A stretch of 19,598 bases of DNA from Candidatus Brevibacterium intestinigallinarum (GTDB taxonomy: Bacteria > Actinomycetota > Actinomycetes > Actinomycetales > Brevibacteriaceae): contig DWZY01000149.1 of NCBI GenBank assembly GCA_019117325.1, positions 1 to 19,598 of the forward strand. The letters run 5' to 3'. Both the position numbers and the translations under genes were made by a program. The notes beneath the pieces were generated by a model. That model was not told where the DNA came from. It was given only the letters and a program-made list of their open reading frames with translations, and did not search any database. Shown in pieces: positions 7,092-14,435 of this stretch; within the stretch, counting starts at the first letter, position 1; each line of letters opens with the position of its first letter.

Positions 7092-7448
7092 GTGAATGGC
7101 TCAGAAGAACTCGTAGACGCATGGCTCCCGCTCCCCGACATCGCCGAGCAGTCCGGCCTGGGGATCTCGAAGATCCGCCGCTACATCGAGGACGGCTCCC
7201 TCGTGGGCGTCCGCAGGACTGACCGCGACATCTTCCAGGTCCCCAGCCTGTTCCTCGACGAGGACGCCCGCCCCATCCGGCACCTGCAGGGGACCGTCAC
7301 GACGCTGCGCGATGCGGGGTTCGACGACGAGGCCACGATCGTCTGGCTGTTCACGCCGGACGAGTCGCTGCCGGGTCGCCCGATCGATCTCCTGCGGGCG
7401 GGCAGCAAGACGGAGGTCCGGCGGCGCGCGCAGGCGCTCGCGTTCTGA
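7092..7448 (+). CDS. Rv2175c-type winged-helix DNA-binding protein
   Basis: 118 residues from GTG at 7092. The match to the Rv2175c family covers the whole protein: an N-terminal helix-turn-helix (about 13-42, LPDIAEQSGLGISKIRRYIE then DGSLVGVRR), the middle segment VPSLFLDEDARPIRHLQGTV, the WLFTPDESLPGRPIDLLRAG motif and a C-terminal EVRRRAQALAF. In M. tuberculosis Rv2175c binds DNA and is phosphorylated by PknL on a Thr in a flexible N-terminal tail, which abolishes binding. The protein here begins almost at the folded domain and has no Thr before the helix-turn-helix, so that switch seems absent or placed elsewhere. It is divergent from the LysM-kinase pair and converges on the prenyl synthase with only 10 bases between stops. 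Its targets are unknown. Confidence 0.88.
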   Translation: MNGSEELVDAWLPLPDIAEQSGLGISKIRRYIEDGSLVGVRRTDRDIFQVPSLFLDEDARPIRHLQGTVTTLRDAGFDDEATIVWLFTPDESLPGRPIDLLRAGSKTEVRRRAQALAF

Positions 7449-7458
7449 CCCTCGCCGC

Positions 7459-8553
7459 TCAGGACCGGCGGTCGGTGAGTGCGTCCGCGAACGTCCTCAG
7501 CGTCGCGACGTCTGCGGATGCGAGCCCCTGCTCCGCCAGCGCATCCAGGGCGGTGAGTGCCGCGCCGGTCTCCTGCTCGATGAGGTCCTCGAAGGCGGCG
7601 AGTGCCCCGCTGTCGACGATGAGAGAGGACATGCGGTCGACCTCGGCCTCCGTCATGTGCGGCTGGCCCAGCCGTCTCTCGAACCAGTCCGCGTCCGCGG
7701 GGCGGGCGCGCTCCAGCACCTCTGCGACGAGGATCGTCCGCTTGCCCTGAACCAGGTCGTCACCGGCCGGCTTCCCCGTCACCCGGGGATCGCCGAAGAC
7801 GCCCAGCACGTCGTCCCGCATCTGGAACGCGCGTCCCAGGGGCAGCCCGAACGCGGTGAGCCCGTCCCGCAGCGACTGCGAGGCGCCCGCCAGCGCTGCG
7901 CCCAGCACCAGCGGCTGGACGACCGTGTACTTCGCCGTCTTGTGCGTGAGGACCTCGTCCGCGCGTGTCCGGAGCTCTGCGCGCGGGACACGCGCTGCCT
8001 GCAGCTCGACGTCGAGGAACTGTCCCAGCATGACGTCGCGGCGCAGCTCCGCATGTGCGGCGCGCGCGGCCGCATCCAGGGTGAAGCCGCCCGCGTCGAA
8101 CAGCTGCTCGCTCAGTGCCAGGCACAGGTCTCCCGCGATGATCGCCGCGCTGGTCCCGTAGAGCAGGGCATCGCCGGACAGGTGCGCGGACCTGTGGTGG
8201 TCCCGGAAGTGGGCGTGCACCGCGGGGCTGCCGCGCCGGGTCTCCGATGCGTCGATGATGTCGTCGTGGACCAGTGCTGCCGCGTGGAGCAGCTCGACCG
8301 ACCCGGCGGCGGATGCGACCGCGCTGGCGTCGCGGCCGCCCGCCAGCTCGTAGCCCCACCACAGCAGCACTGCGCGGACCCGCTTGCCTCCGGCCGCGAA
8401 CGCCCGCAGCGGTTCCGTGAGGCGGTCGGCGACGGGGGAGATGTCGCGCAGCTGCGTCGCGGACTCCTCGAGGAATGATGTGAGCCGCGCGTCGACGCGC
8501 TGTCGCACGTCGTCCAGAGTGCTCAGCGAGGCCGGCTGCCGGTCCGCCGTCAC
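7459..8553 (-). CDS. Polyprenyl (probably geranylgeranyl-type) diphosphate synthase
   Basis: 364 residues from GTG at 8553. A trans-prenyltransferase that extends allylic diphosphates with isopentenyl diphosphate. The first Asp-rich motif is DDIID (97-101), followed by ETRRGSP; Lys57 and Arg58 lie in the GGKRVR substrate motif. The second Asp-rich motif is RDDVLGVFGD (Asp247, Asp248, Asp255), followed by GKPAGDDLVQGKRT. The fifth residue before the first motif is Ala92, not an aromatic, so early chain termination is not suggested and a C20 or longer product is inferred; the exact chain length is unknown. The product could feed menaquinone, carotenoid or other isoprenoid pathways. The start overlaps the lipoprotein stop by four bases (GTGA), so the two genes share an operon. 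Confidence 0.93.
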   Translation of the reverse strand: MTADRQPASLSTLDDVRQRVDARLTSFLEESATQLRDISPVADRLTEPLRAFAAGGKRVRAVLLWWGYELAGGRDASAVASAAGSVELLHAAALVHDDIIDASETRRGSPAVHAHFRDHHRSAHLSGDALLYGTSAAIIAGDLCLALSEQLFDAGGFTLDAAARAAHAELRRDVMLGQFLDVELQAARVPRAELRTRADEVLTHKTAKYTVVQPLVLGAALAGASQSLRDGLTAFGLPLGRAFQMRDDVLGVFGDPRVTGKPAGDDLVQGKRTILVAEVLERARPADADWFERRLGQPHMTEAEVDRMSSLIVDSGALAAFEDLIEQETGAALTALDALAEQGLASADVATLRTFADALTDRRS

Positions 8554-9086
8554 GGAAGCACCTGGCCGCCGACGGTGACGAGCAGGCTCTCCTCCTCGCC
8601 GGAGCCGTTCGAGATCCCGATGGAGACGAGCTGTCCCGCGTCGTCCGCGTGGTACGTCTGCGTCGTGACGCCGTCCTCCGACTCGGGATCGCCCACGGGC
8701 TCGAAGCCCGCGTCATCGAAATGGTCGGCGTAGAAGTCGAGCACGTCCTCCTCGGACTCCTCGACGCGCATCGTGATGCTGACGCCCACCGGCTGGCCGT
8801 CGCCCGCGGGCTGCACGGACGACGAGACGATCTCTGCATCCGGCATCGGCACGATGACCTCGGGCATGCCCTTGACGACGGCGCCGGTCGTCGACTGGAC
8901 CTCGGGACCCGAGGCGTCCGAGGGGGCCTCGGTGGCGTCCTGCGACTCTGCCTGAGCGGTCGTCGTGGCGTCCGCGGATGAATCCGGCGCGTCGGTGGGG
9001 TCGCCGGATTCCGGCGCGGTGCAGGCTGACAGGGCGATCACGGCTGCCGCAGCGACGGCGGCGGCCCGGGTGGAGCGGAGTACCAT
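8550..9086 (-). CDS. Putative lipoprotein of unknown function
   Basis: 178 residues from ATG at 9086. The first 21 residues form a lipoprotein signal peptide (Arg4 and Arg7, then an Ala-rich hydrophobic core) ending in the lipobox LSAC, with Cys22 as the lipidation site. Residues 23-65 are a disordered Asp, Ser, Thr and Ala linker. The remainder (about 70-178) looks like a small globular domain of mixed character (VGVSITMRVEESEEDVLDFY, HFDDAGFEPVG, TYHADDAGQLVSIGIS) that I do not recognise. It should be anchored on the outer face of the membrane. It is the first gene of a two-gene operon with the prenyl synthase and is divergent from dinB across only 29 bases. No function is proposed. Confidence 0.85.
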   Translation of the reverse strand: MVLRSTRAAAVAAAAVIALSACTAPESGDPTDAPDSSADATTTAQAESQDATEAPSDASGPEVQSTTGAVVKGMPEVIVPMPDAEIVSSSVQPAGDGQPVGVSITMRVEESEEDVLDFYADHFDDAGFEPVGDPESEDGVTTQTYHADDAGQLVSIGISNGSGEEESLLVTVGGQVLP

Positions 9087-9093
9087 GGTCTCC

Positions 9094-9099
9094 AGAGTA
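9094..9099 (-). promoter_or_regulatory. Candidate -10 element for the lipoprotein-prenyl synthase operon
   Basis: On the minus strand this reads TACTCT (TANNNT), seven bases before the ATG at 9086, so transcription could start at or next to the start codon. A GGAG only three bases before the ATG is poorly placed as a ribosome binding site. Confidence 0.45.
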
Positions 9100-9115
9100 C
9101 AGCCCGGGGGTGTGA

Positions 9116-10390
9116 GTGAGCAGGAAGCAGCTTGCCCGCGGCGGCGGGGATCTGACTCAGCTGGGTGCGGACGACACAGGATGCGTCATCCTCCACCTCG
9201 ACATGGATGCCTTCTTCGTGGGCGTCGAGCTTCTCAGTCGCCCCGAGCTCGCCGGACGGCCGGTGGTCGTGGGCGGCCGCGAGGGGCGCGGGGTCGTCGT
9301 GTCCGCCAGCTATGAGGCGCGCGAGTACGGGGTCCACGCCGCGATGCCGGTGTCGCGCGCGCTGCAGCTGTGCCCCCGCGCGATCCTCATCCCGCCCTCG
9401 CGCGGGCAGTACAGCCTGTGGTCGCGCAGGGTCTTCGAGATCGTCGAGCGGGTGACGCCGGACGTGGCGCGCGTGAGCATCGACGAGGGGTATGTCGACG
9501 TCAGCTCGGCGCTGCGCAGACTCGGATCACCCGCGCGGATCGCCCAGGGCATCCGCACACAGATCCGCCGCGAGACGGGTCTCACCGCTTCGGTGGGCGC
9601 GGCATCCACGAAGGTGGTCGCGAAGCTCGCCTCCGCGCGCGCGAAGCCCGATGGACTCCTCGTCGTCCCGGTCGCCCAGGTCGACGACTTCCTGCGGCCC
9701 ATGCCGGTGGAGGCCCTGCCCGGCGTGGGGCAGAGCACGCAGAGGGGAATGGCGCGCTTCGGCATCCGCACGATCGCAGACCTCGCGGACGCGGACCCGC
9801 GCTGGGTCGAGCGGACCTTCGGCGCGCACGGCCGCAGGCTCTTCGACTTCGCCCACGGCCGCGACGACCGACCGCTGCGCAGCGAGCCCAAGGACCCGTC
9901 CGTGAGTGCGGAGAGGACCTTCGGCGAGGACGTGTGGGATCTGCCGCGACTGGAGACGGAGCTCCTGCGACTCTGCGATGACGTCGCCGGCAGGCTCCGC
10001 GCCGATGGCTCGGCTGCTCGCGGGGTGGGGCTGAAGTACCGCCTGGACGACTTCACGACGCTGTCGCGCTCCGTCACCCTGCCCGCCCCCACCGACCTGC
10101 CCGGAGACCTCCGCACCGCGCTCCTCCCGGCGCTGCGCGCGCTGCGGGAGGCCCATCGGCAGGGCGTGCGCCTGCTGGGCGTGCGGGCCCACGACCTCGT
10201 GCCGATCGCGGAGTCCGGACGGCAGGGCGCTCTGTTCGACGTGGAGGACGGGGGAGGGGTCTCCGTGGGTCGATCCGGCGACGAGGACGTCGCGCGGGGA
10301 TCGCACGAGGCGCAGCGCGCGCTCGATGCGGTCCGCAGCCGCTTCGGAGAGTCGTCGATCGCGCCCGCGTCGTTCCTCGAAGAGGGCTGA
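9116..10390 (+). CDS. dinB: DNA polymerase IV (Y family)
   Basis: 424 residues from GTG at 9116; the exact start is uncertain because no good ribosome binding site is visible. A translesion polymerase that copies past damaged bases. The catalytic carboxylates are Asp29 in LHLDMDAFF and Asp123-Glu124 in SIDEGYVDV; the usual EAY is EGY here. Other family segments are SYEAREYGVHAAMPVSRALQ, GASTKVVAKLASARAKPDG and the helix-hairpin-helix LPGVG. The little-finger domain follows to about residue 365. A likely sliding-clamp motif, QGALF, is at 370-374, followed by an approximately 50-residue tail ending in FLEEG. No actinobacterial LexA box is visible upstream. The gene is divergent from the lipoprotein. 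Confidence 0.95.
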   Translation: MSRKQLARGGGDLTQLGADDTGCVILHLDMDAFFVGVELLSRPELAGRPVVVGGREGRGVVVSASYEAREYGVHAAMPVSRALQLCPRAILIPPSRGQYSLWSRRVFEIVERVTPDVARVSIDEGYVDVSSALRRLGSPARIAQGIRTQIRRETGLTASVGAASTKVVAKLASARAKPDGLLVVPVAQVDDFLRPMPVEALPGVGQSTQRGMARFGIRTIADLADADPRWVERTFGAHGRRLFDFAHGRDDRPLRSEPKDPSVSAERTFGEDVWDLPRLETELLRLCDDVAGRLRADGSAARGVGLKYRLDDFTTLSRSVTLPAPTDLPGDLRTALLPALRALREAHRQGVRLLGVRAHDLVPIAESGRQGALFDVEDGGGVSVGRSGDEDVARGSHEAQRALDAVRSRFGESSIAPASFLEEG

Positions 10391-10415
10391 GCCCTTCGTC
10401 CAGGACGACTGACGA

Positions 10416-10431
10416 CTGGGAGTTTTCCCAG
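10416..10431 (+). other. Small hairpin downstream of dinB
   Basis: CTGGGA and TCCCAG form a perfect six-pair stem around a GTTT loop. It lies 26 bases after the dinB stop and just before the promoter region of the next gene. It could act as a weak terminator or an operator. No T-run follows. Confidence 0.4.
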
Positions 10432-10440
10432 GTTGACGAC

Positions 10441-10446
10441 TATCAT
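10441..10446 (+). promoter_or_regulatory. Candidate -10 element of the DUF3040 gene
   Basis: TATCAT matches the TATAAT consensus at five of six positions and would start a transcript with a leader of roughly 80 bases. A TTGACG at 10433-10438 is too close to serve as its -35 element. No clear -35 is seen at the right distance. Confidence 0.5.
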
Positions 10447-10482
10447 GGAGAGTGAGCATCTCGGCAGCTCCCGGAGGAGGTC

Positions 10483-10495
10483 CGGTCTGAGACCG
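10483..10495. promoter_or_regulatory. Thirteen-base perfect inverted repeat in the DUF3040 leader
   Basis: CGGTCT, one base, then AGACCG. It lies downstream of the candidate promoter and 37 bases before the start codon, where a bound repressor could block transcription. It could also be chance. Confidence 0.35.
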
Positions 10496-10531
10496 CAGGT
10501 GCTCCGTTGAACACGAATCGAGGAGATCGGG

Positions 10532-10930
10532 ATGGCTCTCTCAGACCACGAGCAGCAGCTGCTGGACCAGCTCGAGAAGCAGCTTCGAGACGACCCCAGC
10601 TTCGCCCGCAGTCTCTCCGAAGAGCCCCCGCTGGGTGCCGCGGGAGGATTCTCCGCGACACGCGTCGTCATCGGAGTGGTGGGCGTGGTGGTGGGCCTGG
10701 CGATCGTGCTGGGCGCGATCTGGACCGGCTGGTGGCCGCTGGGCATCCTGGGCTTCGCCGTCATGGTGGCCGGCGGATTCTGGGCCATGTCGTCCTCCGG
10801 GTCCCAGTCCTCCGCGCCGGCCAGCGGCTCGGCCGGAGCTGCCGGGAAGTCCGGATCCGGCGGCCAGCGCGGCCCCGGCTTCATGGATCGCATGGAGGAT
10901 CGCTGGGACAAGAGGCGCGGCGGACAGTGA
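10532..10930 (+). CDS. DUF3040 small membrane protein
   Basis: 132 residues from ATG at 10532, with a strong GAGGAG ribosome binding site at 10520-10525. The opening MALSDHEQQLLDQLEKQLRDDPSFA is the DUF3040 signature: an amphipathic cytoplasmic segment. Two transmembrane helices follow at about 44-64 (VVIGVVGVVVGLAIVLGAIW) and 68-86. The C-terminal tail (90-132) is Ser, Gly and Ala-rich and ends with charged residues (MEDRWDKRRGGQ). The family is common in actinobacteria near dinB and the dcw cluster, but its function is unknown. The gene has its own promoter region and a strong terminator, so it is probably transcribed alone. Confidence 0.9.
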   Translation: MALSDHEQQLLDQLEKQLRDDPSFARSLSEEPPLGAAGGFSATRVVIGVVGVVVGLAIVLGAIWTGWWPLGILGFAVMVAGGFWAMSSSGSQSSAPASGSAGAAGKSGSGGQRGPGFMDRMEDRWDKRRGGQ

Positions 10931-10960
10931 TTCGCTGAACCAGCCTCCGCAGGAACGCAG

Positions 10961-10997
10961 AAGGCCGCCCACTCGGAATCCGAGTGGGCGGCCCTTT
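10961..10997. terminator. Strong intrinsic terminator shared by convergent genes
   Basis: A perfect 14-pair stem: GGCCGCCCACTCGG (10963-10976) pairs with 10980-10993 around an AAT loop. AA lies before the stem and CTTT after it. It sits between the stops of the DUF3040 gene (plus) and the transglutaminase gene (minus) and can end transcripts from both. The T-run is short, as is usual in actinobacteria. Confidence 0.9.
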
Positions 10998-11016
10998 GCG
11001 TGCGCCCGCGGGCGGA

Positions 11017-13293
11017 TCAGCTCCGCGGTGCCTCGGGCTTCGAGACGAGGCTGCGGGGGAGGACCGCCGCCCGCAGTCGCGCCCACGGCCGCAGGGTGCG
11101 GGACTGCGCCGTCCGGATGCCGCGGGTCAGCCGCTCCGCATCCGCACGACTGAGTGCAGCCCCCTCCTCCAGTCCGTCGCCGTAGCGCAGCGCCTCCGCG
11201 GCCTCGGTGGCCCGCTCCAGCAGACGAGCGTCCTCGGACTCGAGGTCCGGGGTGATCCGCTCCTCGTGATCGCGCAGCGTCCGTGAGCGGTCCCACGGCA
11301 GTCCCGCATCGATCGTGGCGGCCGCGATCTCCTCCCACACGCCCTCGGTCCGTGCGGTGTCATCGCCGGACAGCCGAGTGCGGCGCTTGACGAGGCGCAC
11401 GAGCGCGGGCACCGCCAGGAGGAGCAGGACGACGAGCACGGCGGCGACGACCGCCAGCCAGACGGGCACGCCGGTGCCCGACTCCTGCGCGTCCTCGACG
11501 GCCTCGGGGTCGGTCGTCTCCTCCGGAGCGGACTCCGGGGCGTCCGGAGTGGATTCCTCGGACGCGCCCTCCGCCGGCTCGTCGGTCGCGTCCTCCTCGT
11601 CCTGCCCCTCGGAGCCCTCTGCCGTCCACGGCGGCGGGTCGCCGGCCGGGCCGCCGGGAGTGGGCTCGAACCGGACCCAGCCAGCACCCTCGAAGTAGAG
11701 CTCCGGCCACGCGTGCGCCTGGTTCATCCGGACCTCGTACTCGCCATCGCCCGTGGGCGTGCCGGCGGTGAAGCCCACGCCGATCCGGGCGGGAATGCCC
11801 AGGGTCCGCGCCATCGCCGTCATCGCGCCGGAGAACTGGACGCAGTAGCCGCGCCGGTCGCGCAGGAAGTCCTCCAGCGCGGAACCGGAGGCGTCCGCCG
11901 GTGCGTCGAGCGAGTACTCGAACTCGTCGCTGCGGAGCCAGTCCTGGAGTGCGACCGCGGATTCCCACTGGTTCTCCGAGCCCGCGGTGACGGTCTCCGC
12001 GGTCTCCCCGATGACCTCGGGCATGTCATCCGGCAGCGCCAGAGTGGACTCGAACTGCGCGGCATCGACCGCCGGCGCGTCGGCCAGCTGCCGCGGGGTG
12101 GGCTCGATCGAGCGGTAGCCCACGGTGTACTGGGCATCGGTCGACAGGACGCCGTTGCCCACGATCGTGAGCGTGGCGGGGTCGTAGATCCAGCGCCGCT
12201 CGACGCCGTCGACCGTCGCCGGAGCGTACGGTGCGGGCAGGTGCTGCTCATCGAGGCCCTCGACGGAGATCTGGGCGGTGCGGTCGACGACCGGGGTGTC
12301 CGCGGCGACGCCATTGGGCCGAGGGAGCCCGTCGACCGCGACCGCGAACGGATCGATGTCGAAGGGCTCCGGCATCCAGGTCGTCCCGTCGAACGCGCTC
12401 ACGCTGGTGAGTCGCAGAGGGGGCGCCAGTGGGTCATCGGAGGAGTAGCGGAGGACGACGTCGTCGTTGGACGGATCCAGATCGGCGTGCAGGTCGAGGA
12501 ACGGGTTGACGACGGTGATGTCCTCGGGAGAGCCCAGCGGCTGCTGCGGCCGCTGGGCGACCGGCGGCAGGACGAGGGGCAGCCCCACGCCCAGCAGCAG
12601 CGCCAGCGCGCCCGCGACGACGGAGAACGCCGCCGCGCGCTGCACGCGCGCGGCGAGGTAGCGCGAGAGCATGAGGATCACGAAGGCGCAGCCGATCGCC
12701 GCGAAGTGGTGCCACTGCAGCTGGGGACCCGCGACGATGACCGGGATCACCCAGATGAGGAGCAGGAGGATCCCGCCCATCTTCGGAGCGCGCAGGTCGG
12801 AGACGAGTCCGTCGATGAGGATCGAGATGAGCCCGATCCCCACGACGAGGATCGCGGTGAAGCCCGGTGTCGACGGAGCCGGTGCGACGGTCGAGTAGAT
12901 GTCATCGACGCCCTGGCCCAGCAGGGAGAACAGCTCGCCCGCTGCGGCCGGGGTGGGCACGCCGAAGGGCATCGCGGACGGCACGCACAGGTAGAGCGCC
13001 GCGATCGCGGCGACGAGGCACTGGCCCAGGACGGCAGAACCCGTCGCGCGGATGGCCGGCACCGTGCGCAGCAGCGCGCCGCTGCCCACGACGAGCACGA
13101 TCATGACGAGCGTGGGAACCAGCCAGGCCCAGTCCGCGAAGACGGCGCTGACACTGACGGCGGCGAGGCCCATCGCGACGGCGGTCGCGCAGGCCGCCAC
13201 CCACGGCGCTGCCGGCGCGTTGTCACCGGATGCCCGCGGTTCCGGCGGGGGTGCCGTCTGCTGCGGTGCGGGTGCGGATGAGGGTGCGGTCAT
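11017..13293 (-). CDS. TgpA-type membrane transglutaminase-like protein
   Basis: 758 residues from ATG at 13293. About seven hydrophobic helices lie between residues 30 and 243. A long extracytoplasmic region carries the transglutaminase-like domain (about 440-548), with Cys484 in GYCVQFSGAM and His527 in QAHAWPELYF. The third catalytic position is Glu543 in VRFEPTPGG, where many relatives have Asp. An acidic, disordered linker (560-605) precedes one more transmembrane helix (about 609-633) and a cytoplasmic C-terminal domain. Homologues include Pseudomonas TgpA, which is essential there; the substrate is not established and may be a protease or cross-linking target at the cell surface. The frame is open further upstream to 13566, but that would bury it in the DUF58 gene; the start at 13293 overlaps the DUF58 stop by four bases (ATGA). 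Confidence 0.92.
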   Translation of the reverse strand: MTAPSSAPAPQQTAPPPEPRASGDNAPAAPWVAACATAVAMGLAAVSVSAVFADWAWLVPTLVMIVLVVGSGALLRTVPAIRATGSAVLGQCLVAAIAALYLCVPSAMPFGVPTPAAAGELFSLLGQGVDDIYSTVAPAPSTPGFTAILVVGIGLISILIDGLVSDLRAPKMGGILLLLIWVIPVIVAGPQLQWHHFAAIGCAFVILMLSRYLAARVQRAAAFSVVAGALALLLGVGLPLVLPPVAQRPQQPLGSPEDITVVNPFLDLHADLDPSNDDVVLRYSSDDPLAPPLRLTSVSAFDGTTWMPEPFDIDPFAVAVDGLPRPNGVAADTPVVDRTAQISVEGLDEQHLPAPYAPATVDGVERRWIYDPATLTIVGNGVLSTDAQYTVGYRSIEPTPRQLADAPAVDAAQFESTLALPDDMPEVIGETAETVTAGSENQWESAVALQDWLRSDEFEYSLDAPADASGSALEDFLRDRRGYCVQFSGAMTAMARTLGIPARIGVGFTAGTPTGDGEYEVRMNQAHAWPELYFEGAGWVRFEPTPGGPAGDPPPWTAEGSEGQDEEDATDEPAEGASEESTPDAPESAPEETTDPEAVEDAQESGTGVPVWLAVVAAVLVVLLLLAVPALVRLVKRRTRLSGDDTARTEGVWEEIAAATIDAGLPWDRSRTLRDHEERITPDLESEDARLLERATEAAEALRYGDGLEEGAALSRADAERLTRGIRTAQSRTLRPWARLRAAVLPRSLVSKPEAPRS

Positions 13294-14435
13294 CGTGAGT
13301 CTCCTGAGCCGCTGCGCCATTCGTGCGGCAGTGTGAGTGCGCCGCCGAACAGCGCGGTGTCGAGGCCGATCCCCGAGTCGGAGAGCTCCTCGACGACGAA
13401 GCGGGACCGGGCCATGCCCCGGGGCAGTGTCTGGATGAGTGCGTCCGCGCGCTGCGCCGTGAGGGCGCACACGGTCACGTGCCACGCGGAGGCGGGGACG
13501 CGCACGTCGTCCGGGACCTGAGCGCCTGAGGCGTGGCGGGCGGACTCGAGGCGGATCGCGTCGCATCCCCGTGTGCCCAGCGCAGAGACGCGGACATCGC
13601 CGGACTGCAGGATGACGTCCGCGTCGCGATCGAGGTGGTGCAGGGCGGCGGCTGCGGCCGCGGTGACGGCGATGTCCGCGCCGTGCCCGTCGGGATCCGC
13701 GCCCAGCGTGTCGAGCAGGACGACCGCGAGCGGTGTCTCCTCGTGCGCGCGCTCACGGACCATGAGCTCTCCCAGGCGCGCCGTCGATGCCCAGTGGATG
13801 TGTCGCATGTCGTCACCGGGAACGTATTCGCGCGTGTGGAAGTCGAGGGTCGAGCTGCCGCGCATGAGGTGCCGCGAGTCGGACGGCTGCGCCGAGGACC
13901 GGGGCGATCCGTGCAGGGGCAGCCGCTGGTCGGGGACCGCGACCGCGACGGTCAGGCCGCTGCCTGTCCTGCGCGTCCGGGCGACCAGGCCGAACGGCCC
14001 CTCGATCCGGATCCTCACGTCCTTGACGCCGCTCATGCCGCGGCGGGTGGGGAGCACGACGACCGGAGCCGCGTCCTCGGCCCGTGCGGCCAGTCCCGGC
14101 ATGCGGAGCGAGCGGTCGGGACCGAAGCCGTCCTCCATCGCGATCTCCACGGCGAACGACCCGATGGGCAGCGGGGTCCGGTTCCGCACGTGCACCTCGA
14201 TCGGGGTCTCGGCCCCCACGGCCGTGAGCGGGCGGCCCTCGACGATGCGGGTCCGCGCGGCGAGGGAGACGGCGATCCGCCCGGAGGCCAGCAGCACGAT
14301 GAGAGCGGACAGCACGACCAGCCCCACGAGGAGGATCCCGGCGGGGAGCATCCCGGGGAGGGAGAAGCGGTAGGCCGCGATCGTCAGCGCCGCTCCGAGG
14401 AGGAGGAAGACGATCCCTGACGCGGTGGGGCGCAT
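13290..14435 (-). CDS. DUF58 membrane protein
   Basis: 381 residues from ATG at 14435. Two transmembrane helices are seen at about 7-22 and 29-51. The DUF58 signature REYVPGDDMRHIHW is at 202-215, followed by ASTARLGELMVRE and a segment resembling a von Willebrand factor A-like fold (AVVLLDTLGADPDGHGADIA). DUF58 proteins occur next to MoxR ATPases and are thought to be partners or clients of that chaperone-like system; this is knowledge of the family, not shown here. It is the middle gene of a three-gene operon: it overlaps moxR by one base (TGATG) and the transglutaminase by four. The order ATPase, DUF58, transglutaminase is the common arrangement. Confidence 0.93.
   Translation of the reverse strand: MRPTASGIVFLLLGAALTIAAYRFSLPGMLPAGILLVGLVVLSALIVLLASGRIAVSLAARTRIVEGRPLTAVGAETPIEVHVRNRTPLPIGSFAVEIAMEDGFGPDRSLRMPGLAARAEDAAPVVVLPTRRGMSGVKDVRIRIEGPFGLVARTRRTGSGLTVAVAVPDQRLPLHGSPRSSAQPSDSRHLMRGSSTLDFHTREYVPGDDMRHIHWASTARLGELMVRERAHEETPLAVVLLDTLGADPDGHGADIAVTAAAAAALHHLDRDADVILQSGDVRVSALGTRGCDAIRLESARHASGAQVPDDVRVPASAWHVTVCALTAQRADALIQTLPRGMARSRFVVEELSDSGIGLDTALFGGALTLPHEWRSGSGDSR

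Noticed and set aside
7449..7458. Terminator between the convergent Rv2175c-type and prenyl synthase genes
   Set aside because: Only 10 bases separate the stops and no dyad is visible; the transcripts probably overlap.
7312..8478. A 388-codon open frame on the plus strand
   Set aside because: It overlaps the Rv2175c-type gene out of frame and runs antisense to the prenyl synthase; no family motif is visible.
9087..9130. SOS (LexA) box upstream of dinB
   Set aside because: I found no GAAC-N4-GTTC-type dyad in the divergent region or the start of the gene.
11713..13281. A 522-codon open frame on the plus strand
   Set aside because: It is antisense to the transglutaminase gene and encodes Arg, Gly and Asp-rich nonsense typical of shadow frames.
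13294..13566. N-terminal extension of the transglutaminase to an upstream start
   Set aside because: It would lie inside the DUF58 coding sequence and has Arg-rich composition; the ATGA overlap at 13290-13293 gives a natural start.
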